From Capsaspora owczarzaki ATCC 30864 (lineage: Eukaryota > Opisthokonta > Filasterea), in contig NW_011887294.1 in NCBI RefSeq assembly GCF_000151315.2, forward strand, positions 1,694,460 to 1,758,459: DNA of 64,000 bases, read 5' to 3'. Position 1 is the stretch's first letter, and each line of letters opens with the position of its first letter. This document shows positions 35,964 to 47,800 of this stretch, piece by piece. The notes beneath the pieces were generated by a model that was not told the DNA's origin, made no database searches, and saw only the letters and a program-made list of their open reading frames with translations. The position numbers were made by a program, and so were the translations under genes.

Positions 35964-36406
35964 ATCACTCTCAGCGCTAGACTGAGTCGCAAGTCTCGCT
36001 CTAATGCCATTTTTTTTCTTTCTTGTGGTTATCGATTTTTTCTTTCTTTTTTGTCTTCTTCTTTCTTGTTGGAACGGAGCGTTGGCGAAATGCCGTACGC
36101 CTTGTTTTGTTCTTCAGTCGTGTGTTTGTGTGGTGTGCTTCCTGCAAGCGTGTCATGACAGTAATGTGTTTGTGTCTTCATTAACAAAAAAAAAAAAGTG
36201 GTCTTGAAATGTTTGCAGATGATTTCATGTCAACACAGCAAATCTGCGCCTTTTGAAGCTCAAGTTGAATGGTTGTTGTCGCCAAAAAGGGGGTTTTACG
36301 ATTGCCATGACTTCCTTGCCTCGTCCACCTACAAAGTGTTTCACCAAGGAATTGCAATCATTGAAGGTGAGAGAGTGATGCGACCAAAGCTAAGAGCTTC
36401 GAAAAC

Positions 36407-36438
<32 letters not shown>

Positions 36439-36450
36439 GCCACGGGGACA
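35964..36450. other. Convergent intergenic, Ena/VASP and LSM12
   Basis: 487 bases between two stops on opposite strands: 3' UTR sequence of both genes, T-rich at 36009-36060, and a CA microsatellite at 36407-36435. No exon seen. Confidence 0.5.
36407..36435. repeat. (CA)n microsatellite
   Basis: About fourteen CA units in the intergenic tail region, 15 bases before the LSM12 stop. Confidence 0.92.
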
Positions 36451-37574
36451 TCACCGTACCAGCTTTTTGATACGCTCCAGGGTGGCTTGCTGTCCATGCG
36501 ATGGATGAATGAGCGTGCAGTTTTCCGAGCCGTACGGCTTGTCAATACGAACATCATCCAGCACGATGATTGACTCGCGTTGATCGCCTTCTCCCCATTG
36601 GATCCTGTGCACAGTGCAAGTCAGATGCATATCACAATCACAAAAAGCAAACTCAACATTTGTTTGTAATGAAATCACTCACTGTCGGTGTGTCTTGGCC
36701 AGCGCATAGTACAGCTGCTGGGCTTGCGGGGTAACGCCAACGCCAATGCTGCGTGTGGCATCGACAATCTTGGTTGTCTCCTGCTCGACGCGGCGCTTGA
36801 GCTTGGACGAGTCGAGGGTGGACAGCGCGCCGAGCGGATCCCACGGACCGAGCTCGCCGCGGCTGTCCTCGGGCTGCTGTGCCAGCTGCTGTTGAATCTG
36901 TTCGTTCGTGGCCGTCACGGCGACCTCCGTCAACGCATCGCGCGAGACAATCCGGTAGCTGTGCTTGCCCCAAGGCGAGTCGGCGCGCGGCGCGAGTTCT
37001 GTTTTGGTCCCCACCAGCGTGAGTCGATCGTCCAAGCCCGTCATCGCATACGAGATGCACACCCACACACACGCAGCATGCCATGTCACCACCACCAGTG
37101 ATGAGCTCCCCGTCAGAAGAGGAAGAGGAAGGTGGAAAAAAAACAGATCTCGCCAGCTTTCGCTCTGGCGTTCCCCAGTGCGTCCGCATTTGCCTCGGCT
37201 CCAAAACGCACACAAGCAAGAGCAAAACAATAAGGACTGATTCAATCGCAGGGTGGACTTGGCTCTGGACTTGGCTCTGGACTTGGCCCACAACAGAGCA
37301 AAAAACGCGCGAATTCCCGCCTTTTTTTTTTTTTTTTTTTTTTTTTGGCTGAGTTTTCCATTACAAATCAAAATCCTCACCCTGTCCCCCTCTTGTCTGC
37401 CCCCCCCCTTGTGCCCCTGTAGAACGACGATCTGTGAGCCACAGGTGAGTTTCCGTCGATACCTAAGGTGATTGTGCGTGATGTGGCATCGTCAACGACC
37501 ACGCGGCCTTCGAGGACGTCGCCGTAGGTCGTCTTGAGCCGCACACGCGTCCCCACCGCTAGTGCAGACGACAT
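36451..37574 (-). CDS. LSM12: LSM12-type RNA-associated protein
   Basis: Lsm-fold plus anticodon-binding-like (AD) domain protein; in animals and yeast it works with ataxin-2/Pbp1 in mRNA regulation. Exons: 37574-37463, 36998-36683, 36604-36451; 193 residues against 195 in human. The Lsm part starts ALAVGTRVRLKTTYGDVLEG and continues SRTITL|ELAPRADSPW across the first intron. The AD part has STLDSSKLKRRVEQE, GVGVTPQAQQLYYALAKTH, ESIIVLDDVRIDKPYG and the end NCTLIHPSHGQQATLERIKKLV, closely matching the family. The first junction (TTAG|GTATCG to AAAACAG|AACTC) is inferred from phase and fold; other frames across the 464-base intron are open and misleading. Confidence 0.88.
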
Positions 37575-37749
37575 CCAGAAGTTGGGACTGACGAACCATC
37601 AATTGCTAAATTTACGCATGGCAGGTCATGTTGTATTCGAATTTGCAACACTTTGACACTTTGATCCGCCATCTCCAAAATGCTCAGAATCAATCCGTTT
37701 TTGTGTTCCAATGCAATCCCAGTCATTTTTCATTTCACTTCCAAACAGG

Positions 37750-39450
37750 ATGGTCCATCCAAAGACAGCCGTGTTCAGCGCCGCCAAAACACGCGAGATC
37801 CGCGATCACACCAATAAGGTAATGGGAAAGGAGCAATAGCAGCAGCAGCAGCAGCAGTAACCGCCGAGCACAGAAACGCATTGGCTGACTTTGGCTTGAG
37901 CAAGCGTCGATCGATGAAGGACCACTCACTCACCGTCCCACTGACACTCGCCAACACTTTTTGTCACACAGATCACCGCGGTTGGCTGGAACACGGAAGG
38001 GCGCTATCTCGGAACTGCGTCGCTGGACAAGTCGCTGCGGATATGGCACTTCAGTGTAGTCGATCTCGCTGCACTGCTGCACAGGCAACAAACTACTCTG
38101 ATGTTGAAGCTCATTCTAGTGCTGGATGACCAAATATTGTTTGATTATTTTTTTCGGGTCGGTTTGGATGGACAACAATAGCGGCAGGACCTCGAGTTGA
38201 AAGGCCACACGGAAGGCATCGACAAGCTCTGCTGGTCGCCAACATCGGCTTCAACAATCTCAACGTGCTCGCACGATCGGACAGTGCGCATCTGGGACGT
38301 GCGCGGTGAGTTCTTTTGTTGTTGTGGATGCCTGGTGACTGATTCTTTGCACCAAACGACCAACACTCAATTCTTGTGTGTTTTTGATAGCTGGCAAGGT
38401 TGCCAACGTCATTCAAACCGAGGGCGGTGCTAATATTGGCCTGGCATGGAGCCCAGATGGTCAAACAATTGCTGTCGGAAACCGCGTACGTTCCATCAGT
38501 CCATTTTTTTTTTGTTTTTTTTTGCCCGAAAACACAAACGGCCGACCTCGAGATTGACGCGAGATGCACGCTTGTACAGGATGACATTATTAGCTTTATC
38601 GATGTTCGTCAAGCCAAGGTTCTCAAGAGGCTCGATCCAGAAGTGGAGGCGAACGAGATGGCGTGGAATGCCGAAGGAGACATTTTTTACATTTCCACTG
38701 GCCTGGGAGCCGTACAAATGTACCAATTCCCGTCCATGACGCGGATCAACACTGTGCAGGCACACACTGGCAATTGCGTGTGCATTCGCTTTGATCCCAA
38801 AGGCCGGTGAGTCTCGGAGCTTTGTGCGGGTTGTGTTTGCAACCAAACTCGGTCAACACTCATTTTTCGAGATTCTGTTATGCGGCACCCTCTTGGGTAT
38901 ACTCGACAGCTTCTTTGCCACTGGAAGCGCCGATTCGCTAGTTTCAATCTGGGATGCATACGAGCTGATTTGTCTCCGCACCGTGCAACAGTTCGAGTAA
39001 CAGACCTCTTCGGCTTGTTTTGATTTGCACGGTGTTTTTGCAACGTTGTGTCTCATTCCGCTGGTGCTGACCTCCTTTGTTTGCCTTTGCACAGTTTGCC
39101 AATCCGCGCCATCGGCTTTAGCCACGACTCGCAATTTATTGCATCCGCGTCGGAAGACAAGTTCATTGACATTGTACGAGCGAGCTGGATGCTGGGTGCT
39201 GTGCCTGTTGCGCATGCTCACTTTTTTATGCACCGTCATCCCTTGCCGTGAACACTTCTATCAGAGCGCTGTCGACAATGCAGAATCCGTCTACCAAATC
39301 CCCGTAGCATCCCTTGTGAATACGCTAGCATGGCACCCCAAGGAGCACATTTTGGCCTATGGCGGCGAGACCAAAGATGCCGTGCCAATGCTGACGCCGA
39401 GTGGCAGCGGGAGCGCAGACGGGACGGTTCGCATTTTCGGATTGGCTTGA
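37750..39450 (+). CDS. THOC3: THO complex subunit 3 (WD40 protein)
   Basis: WD40 propeller subunit of the THO/TREX complex, linking transcription to mRNA export in the nucleus. Eight exons: 37750-37818, 37972-38055, 38188-38305, 38391-38485, 38580-38806, 38910-38996, 39095-39173, 39265-39450; 314 residues. WD signatures: DKSLRIWHFS, CSHDRTVRIWDVR, NIGLAWSPDGQTIAVGNR (very like the animal protein), ISFIDVRQAKVL, NCVCIRFDPKGR, FATGSADSLVSIWDAYEL, GFSHDSQFIASASEDKFIDI and GTVRIFGLA. The donor of exon 2 (AGT|GTAGTC) is the least certain boundary. Its start lies 175 bases from the LSM12 start on the other strand, so both RNA-related genes may share a promoter. Confidence 0.93.
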
Positions 39451-39573
39451 GCCTGCTGCAGAAAATGGGCTTGACAATAATTTCAGAATTGTAATACGCA
39501 CATACATACATATACATCCTCGAGCGCCATCATCGTTAACACACAAGAACAAGCTCAATTCACGACGCGCAGC

Positions 39574-40960
39574 TCAGTGCGTGTACCGCCCTAATACTAA
39601 ATCCGACAGCAAGCTGGACAGCTGCGTAGGATCGCCTAGAGCCTCGCCCAGCATCTTTTCAATGTTGCGCATGACGGATATTTTCTGCTGGTAGGTCAGG
39701 GGATGGGCAATCTCGGGAGGGCCAACGAGATACCAAAAATTGACGGAAACGGAATCGGTGAGCGACTCAACGTGATGCCACCAGTACGCGGGAATGTAGA
39801 GCACTTCGCCAGGCTCCAGAATGCATTCCCATCCATGCAGCTCGGAAAATCGTGGAAACCGCGCCAAATCCGGGTTGTCGAAATCGACCTGACTTTGCCG
39901 ATCGCACGGATGGTGCACTGGATACGGATACAAGCACGGAAAGCGATCGGGAGCAAAGAGCACACACCGCTTGGCACCGCGCACCTGAGCAAAGAGGTTT
40001 TCCTGCTCGTCGTAATGGGCGGGAGTGACTGCACCAGCCATGCTGACCAGCAAGAGGTTGGTGGTCAAGTCGCTCCAATTCGCGTCGCGCTGGAGCTCTG
40101 CCAGCAATTTCCAGTTGAACTGGAGAAAGGATTCGACTATTTTCAAGCCGACGCTGTTCGAGAGGCCTTGCTGCAAGTAGACGACATCCCCGGAATGAAT
40201 GCCAAATTGCGACGCGATGCGTGCTGCAGAGTCGTCGCTGGCAGCTGGCGGTTGTTGCGAATTTGAATCAAAAGCAGCAGCATCAGCAGGAGCAACAGCA
40301 GCAGCTGCTGTCGGTTGACAACAAGAATCACGTTGTGTGCTTGTCGTTGGTTCGTTGCAACTCGATTGTGGTCGTGGAGCAAATCGTTCGGTCTGACGTG
40401 CTGCGACCGCCATGCACTCGAGAAATTCGGCGAATCGCATGGTGAGCTTCCGCACATCATGATGTGATGCTTCCTGTCCCGGTGTCAGGCGAGTCTCATC
40501 AAAGTACTTGACTTTGCCAGTGCTCGACACAAACACCGTGTTGGACATTCCCAAATGCTCCTTGAGAAACTCCAAATCCCAGCGCTCGACTGCTGGTGCT
40601 GCGATACTCGAGTCTAGCAGTACAAACGGAGTCTAACACAATGTGACAAAGTTGTTGGTATCATCGAACCAACGAATTTTGCAGAATTTGCAGCAGATCA
40701 GAAAACCGGCAGATTGGAGCAAAAATTTGAGCCAAGTCACGCCTCGTAACTTCCCCCCCCCCTCCAACCTCCTGCTCTTCTCAGCCCATCACCTTGCTTC
40801 TCAGGGCGAGCCTGGCAGCATCGTCGGTGGCACGGTAGCGCGGGATGGGCTGCGTCGCAACGCCCAATTGGCGGCAGTTGACCACCGGCGAGCTCACTCC
40901 AGGCAATCTCAGCCTTCCGCGTTCAATCTGCTGCGAAATGTGCGACGCGACTTGATCCAT
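39574..40960 (-). CDS. HIF1AN: FIH/HIF1AN-like asparaginyl hydroxylase (JmjC fold)
   Basis: Fe(II)/2-oxoglutarate dioxygenase; in animals it hydroxylates Asn in HIF-alpha and in many ankyrin-repeat proteins. Exons 40960-40793 and 40632-39574; 408 residues against 349 in human. Near-identical blocks: TNLLLVSMAGAVTPAHYDEQENLFAQV, with iron ligands His and Asp in HYDEQ (~262/264), CLYPYPVHHPCDRQSQVDFDNPD, GEVLYIPAYWWHHVESL with the distal His, and RNIEKMLGEALGDP near the end. The extra length is a Ser/Ala/Gln-rich insert of about 50 residues near residues 145-195. The start (MDQVASHISQQIERG) is inferred. All active-site residues visible to me are kept, so it should be an active enzyme. Confidence 0.95.
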
Positions 40961-41203
40961 GACTGAAAAGCAGGAGCAGAACAACCAACAAAACTCAGCA
41001 CCAGCAGTGAGTGGATTTTGAGAAATGACAAGCAAACAACTCAAGAAAAAAAGACTGAAACCCAAATCAAGATTTTCTCAGAAGTCTGAGATTGTGGGAT
41101 ACCTTTTGCCCCCTGGTTTCAGGCTTCCTTTTTTCTACTTTGGTCACTAACACTCCTCATTTTCTCATCCTACCATACGTACAACCATACAGTCCCAGCA
41201 ACA

Positions 41204-42314
41204 ATGCCGGTCGTGTCTGGTGAGCTCGGAAACCGCGTCTCTGCCAAGCTCGGCGAGTTCCTCCTGCGCGGCCATCGCATGCAGAACGCGTACTGCCTGG
41301 ACTGCAATGTAACAACGCAATCATAGATGATAGGAAGCCTATTGAAGGGGCCGAGCTCACTTCTTGACTGCCATTTGCACCATTGCACCATGTGTGTGTG
41401 TGTGTGTGTAGACTGTGCTGATGCTGGATCTGTCGACCAACCGAGAGCACTGTGTGCACTGCGATGACATGGGTCTGCGTCCGAAGGCTGCACCCGCAAC
41501 CTCAACGACGACGCCAGCTGTGGTCTCGGCGGCCTCTTCGGAGCCAGCCGCAAGCGAGAAGCAAGCGCTGAGTCAAGCTGCTGCAGAGACAGCTACAAGT
41601 ACCACTGCTAGTGCGAACAACGCTGATCCTACAGTTAATACTGCGAATGCTGGTGGAGTACCGGCCAAGCCGAACAAGCCCGAAGAGCATTCCGCGCATG
41701 AGGCGTATGGCAATCTCGACGAAGACTTCCAAGACGACGACGAAGAAGAAGAAGAAGATCCTGAGACAGACCGCTTGCTGGCTCAGATGATTGACGCACA
41801 GCTCCCGTCGCAGGGCATCCGCGAGTTCCTGAAGCTCGAATCAGAGCTCAAGTATCAGAAGCCTGCTGGCCGAGACAAGGCTGGCCATCACGGTGCTTCT
41901 CCTGCGTCTGCTTCTGCTGCTCGAAACAGCGGGTCTGGCGCAACCCGGGCCACCTGGCGTGACCAGTACGAGGAAATTGGTGCAGAGTATGTCAAGCAAT
42001 CGCTGGGTGGTGCTCCCGCAGAGGCCAAGCCGAGCAAACCAAAGCGTCCGACGGCGTCCGCCATTCGTGGAGCCACTACTGCATCAAGCCTGCCGCCCCA
42101 GCCCCAGCATCACCAACACCCACTCGCGCAGGAAGTAGACCCGCAATTCTACCTCAAGCAGGCCATTTCATTCACCTCTGTTGCTCTGGCGACGGAAACT
42201 GTCAAACTCGGCTCGCCAGACCGCGATCTGGAGACGGTCGAGCGTTTGTCCACTGTGCTGCAGTCCCTGATCGAGTCCCTCACTGCCCTGTCACAGTTGC
42301 CCCGACGACGATAA
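41204..42314 (+). CDS. ZNRD2: ZNRD2 / p27 autoantigen family zinc-ribbon protein
   Basis: Exons 41204-41308 and 41412-42314; 335 residues. The N-terminal zinc ribbon reads KLGEFLLRGHRMQNAYCLDCN, then TVLMLDLSTNREHCVHCDD across a short intron holding a TG run, the typical Auto_anti-p27 pattern (C-x2-C and C-x2-C around a hairpin). The rest is an Ala/Thr/Ser/Glu-rich linker with an acidic run (DDDEEEEEDPETD), then a helical C-terminal part (FYLKQAISFTSVALATETVKL, LSTVLQSLIESLTALSQL) of unknown role. Function in this family is poorly known. Shares a 243-base divergent interval with the FIH gene. Confidence 0.82.
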
Positions 42315-42584
42315 TATCTGATCATTGTTCTGTGAGGGGGGAGGGGGCGGCGTATTTTGCCCCTCGTAGCACTTTTCCGCAATGGGTTGTTCAATGCCTC
42401 GTTCGTCGTGATGCCTCAACTTTCATTCAACCCGCTTATTGGCTTCATACACTTCAATGCCCTCCTCCATCACCACCATTCAATATGTTGTTTCTTGTAT
42501 GCTCAGAGCTTGCCATTCAAATCCTACCGTCAGTCTCCATTTCACAGACCTCTTTCTCACTTTCGCTCCACCCGTTCTTCAGCC

Positions 42585-43828
42585 ATGTCCACCCAAACCA
42601 AAGCGAGCAGCCTGCTCGGCCTCAACGCGATCGTCGCTGGCTCTGGCCTGCTGCAGGACGCCGGCTTCCTCATCACCGACAAGCCGCAGCGCGAGTCGCG
42701 TCCTGGCCGCCCAGTCGTCTGCGCCCACGACGGCACCTTCCACTGCGACGAGGCGCTTGCCTGCTTCATGCTCAAGCTGACCGACAAGTGCGTCTTGTCC
42801 GAGCATTGCGTAGCGGGAACTGGGATTTGGGCGTTTTGATCCACCCACGAGGGGAAAAGCACTCACTCCAATCTCAATCTCAACACTCACTCCAATCTCA
42901 ACACTCTTGTGTGCATGTGTGCGTTAGGTTTGCCAATGCGGATATTGTGCGCACGCGCGTACCGGCAGTGCTGGCCGAGGCCGATTGCTGCGTCGATGTT
43001 GGCGCTGTCGACGATCCGAGCACGCACCGGTACGACCACCACCAGGCGTCGTTCAAGGGCACATTCTCGCCTGCGTACAAGTCGCGCTTGTCGAGCGCTG
43101 GCTTGGTGTACAAGCACCACGGCCGCGAGGTCATCCGGAAGATTGTGGCCGGTGTCATCTCGCCAGAGCACCCCGAGCTCGAGGCGCAGACCGCCGTGCT
43201 GTACGAGCGCGTCTACAAGCAATTCATTGAGCACATCGATGCGATGGACAATGGCCAGGAGGTCAGCGAAAATGGCGTCCTCATGTACAACCTGTCGTCC
43301 CACATTGGAACGCGCGTGTCCCGACTCAATCCCGAGTGGAACGAGGAAGCCGACAACGCGACCGTCAACGAGCGCTTCCGTCTGGCCATCTACCTGACTG
43401 GAAGCGAGTTCCATGACTATGTGAGCGGCCAGGCACGCGCGTGGCTTCCTGCTCGCGGCATTGTCGAGGCCGCCGTCGCTGCCCGTCACACTGTCCACCC
43501 TTCTGGCCAGATTATCAAGCTCGACCAGTTCTGCCCGTGGAAGGAGCATCTCTTCATGCTCGAGGAGGAGCTCAACATCCAGGGAGCCATCAAGTTCGTC
43601 CTGTTCCAGGACAAGAGTGGCACGTATCGTGTGCAGACTGTCTCGGTGGACGAGGCGTCCTTCTTTTCATCGCGCATCCCATTGCTCGAGGCCTGGCGCG
43701 GTGTTCGTGACGAAGCCCTCTCTGAGCTTCTTGGCATTCCCGGAGCCGTCTTTGTTCACGCTTCCGGCTTCATTGGCGGGCACAAGACCTACGAGGGTGT
43801 TTTGGAAATGGCTGCGCGCTGCCTTTAA
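42585..43828 (+). CDS. MYG1: MYG1 (UPF0160) exonuclease
   Basis: DHH-like 3'-5' RNA exonuclease that in animals works in nucleus and mitochondria. Exons 42585-42787 and 42928-43828; 367 residues, normal for the family. Marks: VVCAHDGTFHCDEALACFMLK (metal-binding His/Asp/Glu cluster), DCCVDVGAVDDPSTHRYDHHQ (DHH motif), FSSAGLVYKHHGREV, IEHIDAMDNGQEV, and the C-terminal GLIGAVFVHASGFIGGHKTYEG-type block (here IPGAVFVHASGFIGGHKT). No clear mitochondrial presequence at the chosen start (MSTQTKASSLLGLNAIVAG), though an Ala/Ser/Leu-rich start could serve. The ATG is preceded by a pyrimidine-rich leader. Confidence 0.95.
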
Positions 43829-44084
43829 TGGGAGATGGGGGGTGGAGATGTTGGTTGATGTGTTTGTGCTGTAGTAGTAGGTTTGTGCACAAATGGAAGA
43901 CGTTTTCAGATCAATCCACATTGATACAGAATATTGAAGCGAAAACTACAGTATTCTGAAAACGATGCACACAGCAAAGTCGTCGTTGTATGCTTCTTCT
44001 CTGAGAGCTGTAAATGCACCAAGCGCGTTCTTTCATGATGATGAGAGTTACAAAACTCAGAGTCATAACCGAAAACCCGTTCAG

Positions 44085-44502
44085 TTATCGTCGTTGTTGT
44101 TCTTGGTTTCGTGCTCGCTCTTCCTCTGCGAGCCGCCGTTTGTAATCCTCGTAAAGCACCTTGCGATCAAAGTAGCGCACCTGGAATGCCAACAAAATGA
44201 GTATCGAGTCAAAAGTTGTGCAAGGCAGTCAAAGTACCGGATTCGCTGCAGCCTCTCGCGCACGCTCTACGCTTCCGCCGGTCACAGAAACAGAACAAGC
44301 ACGCTCGACTTACCCAGGATGGCAAGCAGGATCCCTCGAGCGCGCGTCGCAGTTCGCTGCACGCAGAGGCCTCGTTGCCAATGTTCTTGGCAGCGCATTC
44401 ATAGTACGCGTCCCGAGCAGCGTAGCACTTTTTGCGATCGGCAGCAGCCGGTGGCGAGTCACCAACACCACCATGTGGGCGATCTGGGTCTGATTCAGTC
44501 AT
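44085..44502 (-). CDS. COA6: Cytochrome c oxidase assembly factor 6 (COA6)
   Basis: Small twin-Cys protein of the mitochondrial intermembrane space that helps mature the copper site of complex IV subunit COX2. Exons 44502-44314 and 44180-44085, 94 residues, too short to stand out as one reading frame. It shows KKCYAARDAYYEC (C-x9-C) and CSELRRALEGSC (C-x10-C), the unusual 9/10 spacing of COA6, then PSWVRYFDRKVLYEDYKRRL, equivalent to the QQWIKYFDKRRDY end of the human protein. The tail is acidic then Gln/Arg-rich. No presequence is expected, since these proteins use the MIA pathway. Confidence 0.88.
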
Positions 44503-44845
44503 TCTGCTTGGAGGAAGAATGGTGCTGCTTGTCGCAATGCTTGTGCACCAAAGGATGACTGGTCTGAGTTTCGTACACAAGATACAAGATTCGTGCGCGT
44601 TTGCGTTCAATGCACAAGAGCATTGTTTCAAACATCTGCGGCATTTGTACTCTTTTTGTTTTTGTTCAGAGAGACGAGGATGACGGCAATTTTGGTTTTC
44701 AGCCCTAGTATGCCTTCTGCTAAAGTTGCGGATGCTGCACTCTTACTGTCATGTTCATCGTCTCAGAATCATTGGAGCTCTGTTTGGATTCTCAACAACG
44801 ATCTATGGATTTGTTACAAGAACGTAAAACACAAGCAACAGCAGC
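44503..44845. other. Intergenic, LRR-kinase 3' end to COA6 start
   Basis: 343 bases between two minus-strand genes: 3' UTR of the upstream kinase gene and promoter of COA6. No exon or RNA gene recognised. Confidence 0.5.
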
Positions 44846-47800
44846 TTAGTCGACAAAAGTCTTGTTGTATGTGCCCTGGTGAAACGAGGTCGGAGGGACT
44901 CGGCAAATCATGCACTTGTCTTGACGTTGGATCATCCATTGAGCACACGCGACGCAGACACATGCGTGGCAGCACGGTATCAGCTTGGCATTCGTCGGGG
45001 CGTTGAAACAGACCAAGCACTCACGATCGCTGCCTGCAACTGTCTCTTCCTCGTTTTCTGCAACTTCTTCCCCCGAAAATCGTCTCAGGATTTCGCCGAA
45101 CGATGGTCGATAGACTCGTGCGGGATCGAGGCAATCAACCGCAAGATCCGCCATGGCTTGTGCAGCCTCTTTATCTTGACTGCTCCAGTCAATTGCTTTG
45201 TCAAGCACTGAATCGATTTTACGGCTCCTTTTCAGCTGGTGTCGAACGGTAGACATCAAGTCAATGCTGGGCCGCTGTCCAGTAGCGAGCTCAAGCAGAA
45301 TCATGCCGTACGAGTACACGTCCGTCTTGATGGAAACCTTGCCTTCATCGCGATACTGAGGGCAAATGTACTGAAGGGTGCCTTGAACCGTCTGCGTACG
45401 AATGTAGCTGTGTGCGTCCACCTGAGCCGGCATAGAGCGCGTCAGACCAAAATCGGCCACTTTGGCGTGAAAGTCAGCGTCCAGCAACACATTATCCGTC
45501 TTGAGGTCCAAGTGGAACAGCGGCTGCCGCGGAATGGCCGTCTGGACAAAGTGCATGGCGTTTGCAATATCAGTCGCAATGTTTTGGCGCTGCTGCCAAC
45601 TCAATGCGAGCGTGCCACCCCTGCGATCGAGACGATCGCGAACAGAACCGTTTGGCATCAGCTCGTAGACCAAGCAGCGCTCGTTGTCTTCCTGGGCATA
45701 GCACATGATGATGACGATATTCGGGTGACGGAAACGCGAGAGGGCTTCGAGTTCGGCCTCGAACTGAGCGGCGCCTTGGGTTGAATTCGCTGCCATGCGT
45801 TTGACAGCGACTTGCTGACCGTTCCAGACACCAGAGTAGACATTGCCAAAGCCGCCGCCTCCAATTTTCTTGGGATCTGCAAAATTGTCAGTCGCTTGAG
45901 AGAGGACTTGGAGATCAACGCGAAGAAGGTTGGGGCTGACGGATGGAGCAGAACTTGGGGGAGAAGCAGAACTTGGGGGAGCAGAACTTGGGGGAGAATG
46001 GCGCTCGAGCTCCAGCTGGGCCATGCGAGCTTGCAGTTGACGAATATCCTCGCGATTTGTCCCTGACTTGGAGTTGGGCATTCGCAATGTAGCAGGTTTG
46101 GGAGGACGAGGCGGAGGCGTTGATGGAGAAGGAGCATGGTGGGAACTTGGAGCATGGGCTCCTGGGACATCTTCAGTTGGAACGCTGGCCCATAGTGGCG
46201 CGTGAGTGGCGTGCAATTGAGCAGGTAACGTCCGACGCTGACTGTGAAAACTGATTTTGAATCCACACGTAAGTGCTGCGCTCCATCGGACTGTGAAGAA
46301 ACGCAATAATCCAGACTTACTCAGGTTGGCAGGCTCTGTTGCCGACTTGTTTCAAGGCGTTGATGGCACTTTCGGAAATGGAGTTCTCATCGAGACTAGA
46401 CGTTTCAGTATGTAGTTCTCAAAGTTTGAGCGACCAATACAAGCTTTGAAATTCTGCAGCAAAGGTTAAATTACATGAGCAGAATCAGCCTCTTGTTGAC
46501 CTTGAGTGCCTCGGCAATCGCCTGCGCTCCAGCGTCGCCAATCTGATTCTCATTCAGACTGTCCATCCCTCCATCAGTGAGCGCGGAGTTTTATCTGCAG
46601 GATCAAGCACTCACATGCTTTAGTCAAACGTACAAGAGCGTGTCCAGCTTCTTGTTCACTTTGAGAGCTTCAGCAATCGCCTGTGCTCCAGCATCGCCAA
46701 TCTGGTTTCGGCCCAGACTGTCCATATCCCTCCATGAATGAGCACTCATATTGCCTTCTGTGGAATCAAAAACTCGCATGCATCGACTGAAGAGAAATGT
46801 CCTACCCGAGTGTCGTCAGCGTCGTGTTCACTTTGAGTGCCTCAGCTATTGTCTGTGCTCCAGCATCGCTAATTTGAACATGTTGCAGACTGTGCGTTCT
46901 CCATCAGTGAGCACTGAAACATATCTGCTGGATCACCACTCCGACGCATCAAAGTCAAAGAGATTGTGCCTTACTTGAGCCCAGTTATCGTCGTGTTCAC
47001 TTTGAGCGCTTGTGCAATGGCCTGCGCTCCAGCGTTGCCAATCTGATTATCACCCAAACTGTTGGTACTTCCGTCAGTGAGCCTGTCTGACCTTGCTGCA
47101 CAACTCCAATATGTCGTCAAAGTCAAAGGCGTTACTTGAGTGTGGTCACTGTCGTGTTCACCTTGAGTGCCTCAGCGATCGCCTGCGCGCCAACATCGCC
47201 AATCTGGTTGAAGTCGAGGCTGTTCACCCAGTCCATCAGTGAACACTCTGAATACCTCTGCTAAATCACCCACTGACTTTGTCAATAGCCGTACCCAAGC
47301 CAACTCAAATTCTTGTTCAATTTGAGAGCTTGAGCAATCGCCTGCGCTTCAGCATCGCCAATCCTATCCAACTGCAAACTGTCTTCACTTTGTCAACACC
47401 AGCGGCGTATGTCACACCTTCCCATAAATACGGTTGTGTCTTACTTGAGCGACCCACTTGCAAGCTTGACTTTGCGAAACAACTCGCTTTGTCTCAGAGT
47501 CGTACTCTGAGCTACTTGCGGACCTTCGGGTTGCAACTCTCGGTTTGCAACGCTGGCCCGGGCTTGCCCATTAGTGCCACTAGCCGCCACCGCTTGCAGT
47601 TCAGCAGGCGAAGGCGTACGCTGGTTGTTCACCCTGTTCGAAAATCACACACAAGTAAGCGCTGCGTTCCATCAGGTTGATGCAACAGTTCAGAGTTACC
47701 GCAGGGTGCGTTTCTTGTTGCTGAACTTGTCCAAGGCCTTGGCCTTGTACTCACGGGCGGAAATGATGTTGTCTTCAAGACTGGAAATTTCAGTGACGTA

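Noticed and set aside
37083-37380. Extra LSM12 coding sequence across 37000-37380
   Set aside because: Open frames exist, but the join at 37463/36998 keeps phase and family length (193 residues), while the longer frames add unrelated sequence.
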